Source of the DNA: a virus | Direction: 5' to 3' (one strand) | Virus record (IMG/VR): IMGVR_UViG_3300028829_000081 | Coordinates: 1-22,663 of that record | DNA length: 22,663 nt | Shown: in pieces, positions 15,302 through 21,278 of the stretch | Numbering within the stretch: position 1 is the first letter of the stretch | How the letters are laid out: the number at the start of each line of letters is the position of its first letter | The notes under the pieces: generated by a model | Told to the model about the DNA's origin: nothing | Database searches by the model: none | Seen by the model: the letters and a program-made list of their open reading frames with translations, nothing else | Program-made: the position numbers and the translations under genes

Positions 15302-15997
15302 CTATGCTGCTTCTCGGGTCCAACCTGGAGATTGCGAAGGAGTTTCGCTAGACCACCCAGGGGATTGTGTTGGTTGTTCGGGAGTATAGCTCGGATCTTG
15401 ATTTGGAACAATACGTCCCCAAACAAGAACCTGACCAACCTGCCCCGTGGCAGATACTCCAGTGACATTAACAGATGCACCGCCGCTAACGGTAACAGAG
15501 CCAACGGCTCCTGTGGCCTCAACGCCAGTGACATCAATAAACGAAATTGTTTCAACAGTAACACCGCCAACGTTGCCCGTAGCCTCAAGACCTGAAGGCA
15601 GGACACGCGCCGCTGCTGTTACCGTGACGGCGCCGACCGCTGCTGTAGCTTCAAGCCCAGTTACGGGGACGATTGCGTCGGCATCCACTGTAACAGTGCC
15701 GACATTGCCCGTGGCGGCTAAACCAGTAACAGAGATATTGGCATTACCAATAACGGTAGCTGTTCCTACCTGCCCTGTCGCCTCTACCCCCGTCGGGAAC
15801 ACGTTGGCTTTCGCTACAACGGTCACTGTTCCCACCGACGCGGTGGCTTCCAACCCAGTTACAGGCACATTAGCCTCCGCAACAACTGTTACGGAACCAA
15901 CTGAACCTGTTGCTTTAGGAAGGTCTGTTTGACCCCACGGCATATCGCCCCAACCGAAGCGGGACCAACCGCCGATTGGAACGATGATATCTGCCAT
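15302..15997 (-). CDS. 22-residue-repeat beta protein next to the tail fibre
   Basis: This 231-aa protein starts at an ATG overlapping the previous stop (TAATG). The head (residues 1-26) is Trp/Gly-rich (GGWSRFGWGDMPWGQTD). Residues about 27-195 contain nearly eight tandem 22-residue units of the type V-T-G-L-E-A-T-G-x-V-G-T-V-T-V-x-A-x-A-x-V-x. The alternation of small and branched residues implies a beta-solenoid or stacked beta-hairpins. The C-terminus holds two copies of a QSPGW motif (TQSPGW and SQSPGW) in a Pro/Ser-rich tail. I recall such repeats in other marine phage genes near the fibre, without known function. It is probably a tail spike, fibre or fibre-adaptor component. The repeat core also appears as the last residues of two other genes in this window. 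Confidence 0.85.
   Translation of the reverse strand: MADIIVPIGGWSRFGWGDMPWGQTDLPKATGSVGSVTVVAEANVPVTGLEATASVGTVTVVAKANVFPTGVEATGQVGTATVIGNANISVTGLAATGNVGTVTVDADAIVPVTGLEATAAVGAVTVTAAARVLPSGLEATGNVGGVTVETISFIDVTGVEATGAVGSVTVSGGASVNVTGVSATGQVGQVLVWGRIVPNQDPSYTPEQPTQSPGWSSETPSQSPGWTREAA
15412..15919 (-). repeat. Tandem 66-bp coding repeats (about 8 units)
   Basis: These encode the 22-residue E-A-T-G-x-V-G-x-V-T-V units of the 231-aa protein. The units are diverged at the DNA level but keep the same length, which suggests selection for a regular fold. Confidence 0.85.
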
Positions 15998-16488
15998 TAG
16001 GCTATCCGGATTATAGCGTTACTTGCGTCCGCTGTTGGAAAAACAATGGTGAAATTCCCTGCCGTTGACGTTTTGTCCGCGCCAAAATCTAACACAACAA
16101 CTGCCGGATTAGTTACCGAAAGAGATGTGGTATTCGGAGTGGTGTTATAAATCACTGCTCCACGCGCCGTAATCGTCGCCGTAGAAAACGTCAGATCTTC
16201 AAAATCTGTAATCGCGGTAGTGCCTGGAGATGCCGGAAGAGACGGATCAATGTTAGTTAACGCTGCACCCGTCGCCGTATATCCCGTTCCACTAACCTCA
16301 TTAGTCGCGTTATAGGTTTCAACAGATGCGTTCATAACACTACCAGTTCCACCAAAATCTGTTGGTACAGCACTGTTAGTGTATAGCGCCAATTTAAAGG
16401 TGTCTCCATTAGCGAGATCAAAGTCGTGGACACCGAACAAGAGTTCTTTCTTGAATGATGAGCACATGAAGTTTTGGTCAAAAGACAT
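15997..16488 (-). CDS. Putative virion protein, beta-structured (163 aa)
   Basis: The ATG at 16488 follows AAGGAG located in the last codons of the upstream gene. Residues 1-20 contain MCSSFKKELLFGVHDF, then TFKLALYTNSA, NEVSGTGYTATGAALTN near residue 63, and TFSTATITARGAVIYN near 105. The end has VVLDFGADKTSTAGNFTIVFP and AIIRIA. I recall this strand-rich layout from marine phage genes just before fibre genes, and no enzyme motif is present. A structural role at the tail tip or fibre base is the likely function, inferred from position and beta-rich content. Confidence 0.85.
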   Translation of the reverse strand: MSFDQNFMCSSFKKELLFGVHDFDLANGDTFKLALYTNSAVPTDFGGTGSVMNASVETYNATNEVSGTGYTATGAALTNIDPSLPASPGTTAITDFEDLTFSTATITARGAVIYNTTPNTTSLSVTNPAVVVLDFGADKTSTAGNFTIVFPTADASNAIIRIA

Positions 16489-16489
16489 G

Positions 16490-16780
16490 TCACATTCTCC
16501 TTATAAGTTCCGCAAGCTCTGGGTGCCCTGCGTCTGTGAGTGCATTATATATCGTAGTTCTGTCACTTTTGATAGCTTCTCGTAAATAAAACTCTACGAC
16601 CTTTACAACCTGCTTTTTAAACGCATTTGCTTGCGCCTGTATTGCAGGATGCGAGCCATCCGAAACAGAAATAATTTTATCAGCACACCGTTCTGCGACT
16701 TCTTCCGGAGAAAAGCCTCGACCTTGAGTGGTGTGTACCTCTACCTTAAAGTCGTTTGATAATTCTAAACCTGGCATCAT
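16490..16780 (-). CDS. Small conserved helical phage protein (96 aa)
   Basis: The start codon overlaps the preceding stop (ATGA, 16780-16777); a second ATG follows immediately and could also serve. The 96-aa product has a short beta N-terminus (FKVEVHTTQGRGFSPEEVAERC) and helices (ADKIISVSDGSHP, ANAFKKQVVKVVEFYLREAI, AELIRRM). I recall similar proteins in marine phages beside adaptor genes, annotated as hypothetical. No catalytic motif is visible. A tail-completion or assembly role is possible but not shown. Confidence 0.84.
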   Translation of the reverse strand: MMPGLELSNDFKVEVHTTQGRGFSPEEVAERCADKIISVSDGSHPAIQAQANAFKKQVVKVVEFYLREAIKSDRTTIYNALTDAGHPELAELIRRM

Positions 16781-17424
16781 GATCTAGGAGTCCTCAAAGT
16801 ACCATAACGGTACTCGTCTATTGTCTCTTGAGCCTCGCCCAAGTTCTTCAGTCTGGAGACACCCTCGCCATAGCGTTGCATATACATCTGCATAAGGTTC
16901 GGATCCCCTTTCATAAATGTATACGCTTCTACCAACGATCCGTAAAGCAAAGCTATTTCAGCATTTGTACTCAACCAACTGGTGCCGCTGTCTGCCCCAG
17001 CAGTCAAAGAGGCTGGGCGATACAGATAATGTATGTCCACAGTGTAGTTAGCGTTAGGAGTTGGAGCCAAAATAAAGTTATCAACGTCGAACTGGGCGTA
17101 GTATCTCGGTTGTCCCGTCGTCGTCGGATCGGGGGTGTATGTCTGTACAAAGTCTAAGTCCTTAAATAACAGGAACTCAGCATCCCCACTCACATCGATG
17201 CTCAACGAAAACGGAGCAAGAAAATCAGACGGAGCAGCCAAATACTGATTTCCCGTCGTCATATTCCCCGCTTGATTCTTTTGAAACAGATTTAACTGCA
17301 CACTTTTAAGTATGCGCTCCTCCGCCAACCTAATAAACAAGGGCAGGTTGTTCACAAACGTTGTCTCGTCGTTCTCGGTGTAATCCTGAATGGCTTGCTT
17401 CAGTTCGCCGTATGTCATTGTCAT
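16777..17424 (-). CDS. Head-tail adaptor-like protein (215 aa)
   Basis: The first ATG (17424) overlaps the previous stop in an ATGA arrangement; a second ATG two codons later is an alternative. The N-terminus (MTYGELKQAIQDYTENDETTFVNN-type helix, then LFIRLAEERILKSVQ) and the central LAAPSDFLAPFSLSID, YYAQFDVDNFILAPTP and VDIHYLYRPASLT segments fit the phage adaptor family seen in SU10-like and related short-tailed phages. The C-terminal region is helical (ALLYGSLVEAYTFMKGDPNL). In such phages the protein binds below the portal and prepares the neck. The family call is by recalled pattern; it is distinct from the second adaptor-like gene two positions upstream. Confidence 0.82.
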   Translation of the reverse strand: MTMTYGELKQAIQDYTENDETTFVNNLPLFIRLAEERILKSVQLNLFQKNQAGNMTTGNQYLAAPSDFLAPFSLSIDVSGDAEFLLFKDLDFVQTYTPDPTTTGQPRYYAQFDVDNFILAPTPNANYTVDIHYLYRPASLTAGADSGTSWLSTNAEIALLYGSLVEAYTFMKGDPNLMQMYMQRYGEGVSRLKNLGEAQETIDEYRYGTLRTPRS

Positions 17425-17720
17425 GTTGTCACCGTCACTATGCCGACCTTACCTATCGCACGAATACGCTCCAATGTAGGCGCTTCGACGGTCGGAGTGT
17501 CAACGTACACCTGTAATGCTTCTGCTTGATCTGGTCGTGGATTACGAAGAGCCTGCGGATCTGGAGAAGCTTTAGGAGGAAATAATTGTGGGTGCTTGGG
17601 ATCAAACTCGTCAGGACCTACCTTGGCACCCGTCCACTCAACCTGCATCTCACGCAGACGGTAACGGCGACCAGACCGATCAGATATTCCCCATGCGTTT
17701 TTACCCGATGCGTATGGCAT
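17421..17720 (-). CDS. Small conserved phage protein with C-terminal VTVTT (99 aa)
   Basis: The ATG shares a base with the previous stop (TAATG). The product begins MPYASGKNAWGISDRSGRRYRLREM, given as two motifs PYASGKNAWGI and DRSGRRYRLREM, followed by VEWTGAKVGPDEFDPKHPQL and DPQALRNPRPD. I recall this strongly patterned family lying between two adaptor genes in marine phages. It ends in VGIVTVTT directly before a TGA that overlaps the next ATG, the same ending and arrangement as the 97-aa gene at 7795. No enzyme signature is visible. A neck or tail accessory role is inferred from its position between adaptor genes. Confidence 0.85.
   Translation of the reverse strand: MPYASGKNAWGISDRSGRRYRLREMQVEWTGAKVGPDEFDPKHPQLFPPKASPDPQALRNPRPDQAEALQVYVDTPTVEAPTLERIRAIGKVGIVTVTT
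17422..17447 (-). repeat. Shared 3' end module, copy 2
   Basis: This is the partner of 7796-7821. It forms the last residues of the 99-aa protein and the start overlap with the 215-aa adaptor-like gene. Confidence 0.8.
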
Positions 17721-18385
17721 TAGACCCTCAAATAACGAATGCTAGGCTGCAACTTCAAAGGAACTCGATCCTCGTCCTCGTCAGCAGCGCGTTGGAACTC
17801 TTCCTCGTATACAGACTTCAAAAGCTGTAAACGCTCTGGAGCCCGCTTCATCGCAAGATAGTAAGCAAGACCAGCAACCATACAAGGATAAAACCTAAAA
17901 GGCATGTCAGTAGTGTTGACAAGATTATCTGCGTCCTCAATCCGTTGCACATAGTAGTAGATAATTTGATCCGTAGAGTTCTCAGGAACAGCCCATAAGT
18001 TAATTACAGGATTAATCTGCCTGTTGAACCAAAACTGACTAGGCCGACCCTGAGTCGTTTTGTTAGGCAAAGTAACGTAATCCCCACGACTGATCCGCTG
18101 GACTTCATAATCCGTATTGTCCCTGCGAAGAACAATCTCCAAAACATCAACTACATCCGGCAGCAATGTTTCCGCTGCTTGACCTTGCGTAAGGGTGATT
18201 GTCCCCTGCTCAACGGTCCACATGTTGATCCCACGGTTTGCCCAATCCGCAAACATCAGGTTCAAGGACCGACGCGCTGTCCGCGCATCATAGCCAGTGC
18301 GAACCTCTAGTCCGCACCGCTCATATGCTTCCTCGATTATCTCACCGACATCGAGATTAAAGTCTCTTGATCCTGAAGTTGCCAT
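17720..18385 (-). CDS. Head-tail adaptor-like protein, P22 gp4/tail tube A type (221 aa)
   Basis: The ATG at 18385 lies four bases after the stop of the EF-hand-like gene. The N-terminal half has FNLDVGEIIEEAYERCGLEV, RTARRSLNLMFADWANRG and MWTVEQGTITLTQGQ. I recall these from marine phage proteins of the P22 gp4 or T7 tail tube A type. Middle strands follow (VDVLEIVLRRDNTDYEVQ), then FWFNRQINPVINLWAVPE and a C-terminal helical part (AGLAYYLAMKRAPERLQLL). By family knowledge it would assemble onto the portal and connect to the tail hub. The separate 215-aa adaptor and the 720-aa hub-like gene downstream fit this pathway. Confidence 0.84.
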   Translation of the reverse strand: MATSGSRDFNLDVGEIIEEAYERCGLEVRTGYDARTARRSLNLMFADWANRGINMWTVEQGTITLTQGQAAETLLPDVVDVLEIVLRRDNTDYEVQRISRGDYVTLPNKTTQGRPSQFWFNRQINPVINLWAVPENSTDQIIYYYVQRIEDADNLVNTTDMPFRFYPCMVAGLAYYLAMKRAPERLQLLKSVYEEEFQRAADEDEDRVPLKLQPSIRYLRV

Positions 18386-18389
18386 ATCG

Positions 18390-18635
18390 TTAACTCATGT
18401 TTGTGTCACGAACGCCGCGACCAGCCATTACACAACCACCGTTCATGTATCCGACTTTGCCTCCGCGCATCATGCCGTTTACTTTACCACCACGCATCAT
18501 TTTTACAGGGCCTCCGCGCATCATGCCGTTTACTTTACCACCGCGCATCATGCCTTTAACTCCACGCCCTTTAAGAACGTCTGCCTGTGTTACCTTACCG
18601 TCTCCGGTTAAATCAGGGAAATCTTTACCTGGCAT
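18390..18635 (-). CDS. EF-hand/dockerin-like motif with Gly-Gly repeat tail (81 aa)
   Basis: The start ATG follows the previous stop by one base, with AGGAG a few bases before the stop. Residues 5-18 (DFPDLTGDGKVTQADVLK) match a single calcium-binding loop: Asp8, Thr10, Asp12, Lys14, Thr16 and Asp19 fall at the expected positions, as in dockerin-type loops. The rest is a run of MMRGGKVNG-like units, then NGGCVMAGRG. I recall similar short genes in marine phages. Calcium binding is inferred from the motif and not proven. The repeat is matched at the DNA level by two nearly identical 41-bp segments, and the function is unknown. Confidence 0.8.
   Translation of the reverse strand: MPGKDFPDLTGDGKVTQADVLKGRGVKGMMRGGKVNGMMRGGPVKMMRGGKVNGMMRGGKVGYMNGGCVMAGRGVRDTNMS
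18460..18500 (-). repeat. 41-bp direct repeat, copy A (MMRGG coding repeat)
   Basis: It differs from 18511-18551 at one position of 41 by eye and is offset by 51 bp, the repeat period. It encodes the MMRGGKVNGMMRGG unit of the EF-hand-like gene. Confidence 0.88.
18511..18551 (-). repeat. 41-bp direct repeat, copy B
   Basis: This is the partner of 18460-18500. Such near-identity points to a recent duplication or to ongoing slippage, unlike the older diverged repeats in the fibre genes. Confidence 0.88.
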
Positions 18636-18636
18636 T

Positions 18637-19077
18637 TTATATACTCCTGTTTCTACGGCCTAAGATGTGCCGTTCATAATCTTGGGGATCATAGTTTGTA
18701 TAATACCCTAGTTTTTCCAACTTTGCAGCAGCGTTTTCTAACTCAGACCAACGCTGTATAAAAACAATGGCATGCTCTCTCAAATACGCGAGCAGCCATA
18801 TGTCAATTCCTACTGACGCAAAAAACTTGTTGAGCGCCATACATTCCTCTTCTAATCGATCATAGTCGTAATCGTAGTCATAATCAAAGACCATCGTAAC
18901 TTTGTATCCAGTGTTGAAGAATTTAGATGTCTCGTGCAGAACATCCGACCACAATCCATCCGACACTAAAATCTTCACTTCATGGTTTTGAACCGCAGGC
19001 AAAGCAAAAGGACAGGCCGCTACACCGTTAGTATGCGCGGTGGGCCTTGATAGTTCTTCTGCCCATTCTCGTATCAA
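18637..19077 (-). CDS. Unknown 146-aa protein with Asp-Tyr repeat and TTG start
   Basis: The start is a TTG at 19077 overlapping the previous stop (TTGA). The next in-frame Met is near residue 62, so a later start would lose the conserved-looking N-terminus (REWAEELSRPTAHTNG, then ACPFA). I recall REWAxELSRP and CPFA-like openings in unassigned phage proteins. The middle contains DYDYDYDYD near residue 65-73, from a 6-bp coding repeat. The C-terminal half is helical (LREHAIVFIQRWSELENAAAKLEKLGYY). The gene lies in the small-protein cluster between the capsid genes and the adaptor genes. Its function is unknown. A structural or assembly role and an accessory role are both possible. Confidence 0.75.
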   Translation of the reverse strand: MIREWAEELSRPTAHTNGVAACPFALPAVQNHEVKILVSDGLWSDVLHETSKFFNTGYKVTMVFDYDYDYDYDRLEEECMALNKFFASVGIDIWLLAYLREHAIVFIQRWSELENAAAKLEKLGYYTNYDPQDYERHILGRRNRSI

Positions 19078-19310
19078 TACACTCTCACCAATCCGCCATC
19101 AGCTTTCTTGTTCTTCCAACTTATTCTCTTTGACGACTTTTTCTTTTTAGAAGCAGACGTACATTGCGCCATAGTAGGCCGACACGCTGGGTAACTTTTT
19201 CTCTTCTCACCCTTTTTGCGACCACAAGGCTTTCCTGTTTTACAATCAACCCAGCCCTTCCCATCGTTCTGAGAAAACCATTCCCGCAAAGAGTTTTTCT
19301 TCTTCGCCAT
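19074..19310 (-). CDS. Small basic tetra-cysteine protein with GWVDCKTGKPCGR motif (78 aa)
   Basis: The ATG shares a base with the previous stop (TGATG). The 78-aa product is Lys/Arg-rich and has four cysteines: Cys23, Cys29, Cys43, Cys50, in GWVDCKTGKPCGRKKGE and YPACRPTMAQC. I recall GWVDC...GKPCGR proteins from marine phages. The cysteine arrangement could bind zinc, but spacing is not that of a classical ribbon. The basic character suggests nucleic-acid contact. The C-terminus ends in NKKADGGLVRVY, a tail shared in part with the 95-aa gene. The function is unknown; packaged-DNA binding is an inference. Confidence 0.8.
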   Translation of the reverse strand: MAKKKNSLREWFSQNDGKGWVDCKTGKPCGRKKGEKRKSYPACRPTMAQCTSASKKKKSSKRISWKNKKADGGLVRVY

Positions 19311-19597
19311 CAGAAATGCCTCGTACTTTTACGCTTGCCTTCTTCTACGCAGCCACAACCCGAAGCGATTATACCACCCTCTTTATACCGATTCTTTGCG
19401 GGACGTTTGGGGTTGTCAACTGAAGCAATCAATCCGCCGTCAGCCTTCTTATTCTTTTTAGTAGAGTTTCCCCAGTTTGCGGCCCCTACCTTTCGACATT
19501 TCGACAGGGCCCCCGAAGCGTAGGCGCTGGGCCACACCTTGTACCGGGCTTTTACCTTTCGGTAACACGCGTCCTTTTTTGTCTTTTTTTCTGCCAT
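19310..19597 (-). CDS. Small basic protein with YKVWPSAYASGA motif (95 aa)
   Basis: The ATG overlaps the preceding stop (TAATG). Residues 9-45 contain DACYRKVKARYKVWPSAYASGALSKCRKVGAANWG (noted as YKVWPSAYASGA and KCRKVGAANWG). I recall this motif in marine phages and in large eukaryotic DNA viruses, without known function. Lys/Arg residues dominate. Cys11, Cys34, Cys81 and Cys83 are present, the last two in a GCGC tail. The middle has NKKADGGLIASVDNPKRP, a segment shared with the 78-aa neighbour. DNA binding or a capsid-interior role would suit its composition; both are inference. Confidence 0.82.
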   Translation of the reverse strand: MAEKKTKKDACYRKVKARYKVWPSAYASGALSKCRKVGAANWGNSTKKNKKADGGLIASVDNPKRPAKNRYKEGGIIASGCGCVEEGKRKSTRHF

Positions 19598-19836
19598 TAC
19601 TGATTTCCTCTGGAGGCTTGGATACCTGGAACGGAATGGATGTTCTGCTGATGCTCATTATACCGTGCGCTCCTTACTAAAAAATCCTGCCACATAGGCT
19701 TGATCATATCGTAGTTTTCACCGACCCGATAAGTGATTACCGCTGTTTCAGCTTTGAGTTGATAAAGCTGCAATGCGCCCCAACTCAGAAGTCCAACAGT
19801 CAGAATTGACGCAACGTTATTAAAATCAACCCTCAT
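19597..19836 (-). CDS. Small protein with one N-terminal membrane segment (79 aa)
   Basis: I set the start at the ATG at 19836, which overlaps the previous stop (TGATG). GTG codons at 19842 and 19839 are alternatives. Residues about 6-26 (FNNVASILTVGLLSWGALQLY) form one likely membrane segment, followed by a soluble helical part (KAETAVITYRVGENYDMIK) and a polar end. No signal cleavage site or lipobox is obvious. The gene sits among virion genes with no neighbouring endolysin, so a membrane-anchored assembly or ejection factor seems as likely as a holin. I cannot separate these. Confidence 0.78.
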   Translation of the reverse strand: MRVDFNNVASILTVGLLSWGALQLYQLKAETAVITYRVGENYDMIKPMWQDFLVRSARYNEHQQNIHSVPGIQASRGNQ

Positions 19837-20081
19837 CACCACGCCTTACACGACCAATACTTGGCCTTTAGTTTATCCAAAGTTCCCTTGTCACAACCGT
19901 GACGAGCTCGAAAAGACTTTCTGCGTTTAGGGTTGTCCTTCTTAATGGTCATATTGGCATCGCCAAATCGAATTATTTTTTCTTTACCTTTAGCACAAGC
20001 TTTAACAACCGACTTTTTTCCACCAGATATCTGGCGCTTAGGCTTGTTGCATTTCATCTTGGACTTGTCGATCTTTGCCAT
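19836..20081 (-). CDS. Small basic tetra-cysteine protein with FRARHxCD and YWSCKAW motifs (81 aa)
   Basis: The ATG at 20081 follows the previous stop (TAG, 20086-20084) by two bases, with GGAG a few bases upstream. The 81-aa product is strongly basic. Cys11, Cys29, Cys63, Cys78 and His61 could form a metal site (KACAKGKEKIIRFGD, NPKRRKSFRARHGCD, KYWSCKAW). I recall this signature from marine phage genes in which no function is established. Its composition and its place after the capsid gene suggest an abundant DNA-contacting or capsid-interior protein. That is inference. Confidence 0.83.
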   Translation of the reverse strand: MAKIDKSKMKCNKPKRQISGGKKSVVKACAKGKEKIIRFGDANMTIKKDNPKRRKSFRARHGCDKGTLDKLKAKYWSCKAW

Positions 20082-20083
20082 AA

Positions 20084-20368
20084 CTACTCCACAATCAATG
20101 ATATAGTGGTGTTAGCAGGAATCGAAGCGTACACACCTTTTTTAGCTAGTATACCATCCCCAGGGAGAAATATCTCGTCCATACCTTGAGAAGTTTCATC
20201 GACTCTGAGTAATACTTTTCCTGACGCTTCTGACGCGTTGTCATAAAGTACGACATTCCCAGTGGCTCCAGACTCATAGGTCAAAAGCACACCTTGTAGC
20301 CGACAGCGCCGTTGAACCAACGCTGCCGAAGTTTGTGAGTAAAACGATGTTACCTCACTACCAACCAT
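20084..20368 (-). CDS. Small beta-rich structural protein, paralogue 2 (94 aa)
   Basis: The ATG at 20368 is eight bases after the upstream stop, with only a weak Shine-Dalgarno sequence. The 94-aa product has strands with YESGATGNVVLYDNASEASGKVLL, then MDEIFLPGDGILAKKGVYASI. These match the neighbouring 93-aa protein in the same order (Arg-Leu, ASGxVLL, P-x-DGI-x-A-x-x-GVY). The two genes look like a tandem duplication followed by divergence. It is probably a capsid decoration or neck protein, inferred from the fold and position. Confidence 0.82.
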   Translation of the reverse strand: MVGSEVTSFYSQTSAALVQRRCRLQGVLLTYESGATGNVVLYDNASEASGKVLLRVDETSQGMDEIFLPGDGILAKKGVYASIPANTTISLIVE

Positions 20369-20376
20369 CTCGCCAC

Positions 20377-20658
20377 CTACGACAAGATAATCGTGAGTTG
20401 GTTTGCAGAACCCGTGAATGCAGCGATGTACACTCCCGCGCTGGCTACGATGCCATCATCCGGAATGTTCATAACGTGATGACCCACGGGAAATGTTTGC
20501 GTAAGCAGAACATCTCCACTGGCGTCCCCGTTCTTGATCGTAAACGCACCCGCGGCAGCAGCGTAAATAACTACTTGACGGAGTCGAGAACGAGTCGGGC
20601 CAACAATCGCTGCCGTTGTTCCTTGAACCCAATTATATGCTGTTACTGGACCAGCCAT
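20377..20658 (-). CDS. Small beta-rich structural protein, paralogue 1 (93 aa)
   Basis: AGGAGA stands six bases before the ATG at 20658. The 93-aa product shows SRLRQVVIYAAAAGAFTIKNGDASGDVLL and then MNIPDDGIVASAGVYIAAFTG, noted as FTIKNGDASGDVLL and IPDDGIVASAGVY. I recall this family from marine phage structural blocks. It is strand-rich, with no catalytic motif. The neighbouring 94-aa gene shares the same pattern, so the pair are probable paralogues. A decoration protein or short spike component is likely but not proven. Confidence 0.83.
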   Translation of the reverse strand: MAGPVTAYNWVQGTTAAIVGPTRSRLRQVVIYAAAAGAFTIKNGDASGDVLLTQTFPVGHHVMNIPDDGIVASAGVYIAAFTGSANQLTIILS

Positions 20659-20670
20659 AAAAGTCTCCTA

Positions 20671-21141
20671 TTAAGGTTGAATAGCCGTATTAAACGCTTG
20701 AGCATACATCACTGTTATAACAACTGATCCCGCATTCGTACCTGCGCTTGAGGTAGCTGTTAATTTCAAATCAGATGTACCAGTGTTTTTCCATGTAAGT
20801 GTACCACCGCCAGAAGCACCTAACGCTTTAATGCCTACGGTAGTTCCAGAAGCAACCGCATTAACGAGAGTTGCTGCGCCGCCTACAGTATCACCAACAC
20901 TAATATTTGTTGTGGTGTTAGCCGCCACTTCTAAATCAATAATTATATCTACGATTTTTGAGTTGGCAGGGATTACTACATTTGTGGCTTCTGCTGCGAC
21001 AGCGCCGCCAGAAATATCCATTACATGTTGTTGAGTCATTACAACATAACCTACGTTTGCTATGTCTGACCCAACAGTAGTGCCCGTTGTGTTGCGAATG
21101 TTACCAGCCCGAATAGGACCTGAAAAAGTTGTCGTACCCAT
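20671..21141 (-). CDS. Beta-rich putative capsid or neck structural protein (156 aa)
   Basis: The ATG at 21141 has an AGGAGAT Shine-Dalgarno sequence about five bases upstream. The N-terminus is TTFSGPIRAGNIRNTTGTT, and the next region contains DIANVGYVVMTQQHV, which I recall from marine phage structural genes. The rest is Ala/Thr/Val-rich strands (TNVVIPANSKIVDIIIDL, AATLVNAVASGTTVGIKALG, WKNTGTSDLKLTATS). It is the first gene after the terminator that follows the major capsid gene, so it is probably transcribed from its own promoter or by read-through. A decoration role is inferred. Confidence 0.84.
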   Translation of the reverse strand: MGTTTFSGPIRAGNIRNTTGTTVGSDIANVGYVVMTQQHVMDISGGAVAAEATNVVIPANSKIVDIIIDLEVAANTTTNISVGDTVGGAATLVNAVASGTTVGIKALGASGGGTLTWKNTGTSDLKLTATSSAGTNAGSVVITVMYAQAFNTAIQP

Positions 21142-21215
21142 GTTGATCTCCTGTCTGGGTTAGTCAGCCACACCATGCGACTGTCAGGGATACTAAAACA
21201 ATACATGAGATCTAT

Positions 21216-21247
21216 ACAAAAAGAAAGGGGCTACCGAAGTAGCCCCC
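21216..21247 (-). terminator. Rho-independent terminator of the major capsid transcript
   Basis: On the minus strand, GGGGCTAC (21246-21239), a TTCG loop (21238-21235) and GTAGCCCC (21234-21227) form a perfect 8-bp GC-rich hairpin, followed by TTTCTTTTTG. The UUCG tetraloop and U-run are textbook features. It would stop or attenuate transcription coming from the capsid gene. Confidence 0.92.
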
Positions 21248-21252
21248 AGTTT

Positions 21253-21278
21253 GGGAGGAGGTCATATGAAACCCTCCC
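21253..21278 (-). other. Secondary hairpin between capsid stop and terminator
   Basis: GGGAGG (21278-21273) can pair with CCTCCC (21258-21253) across a 14-base loop holding CATATG. It has no U-run, so it is not itself a terminator. A stabilising 3' end structure is possible. Confidence 0.5.

Noticed and set aside
21148-21215. Promoter for the 156-aa gene
   Set aside because: The best -35/-10 candidates match only about half of the consensus positions with off spacing. A promoter is plausible here but cannot be supported from sequence alone.
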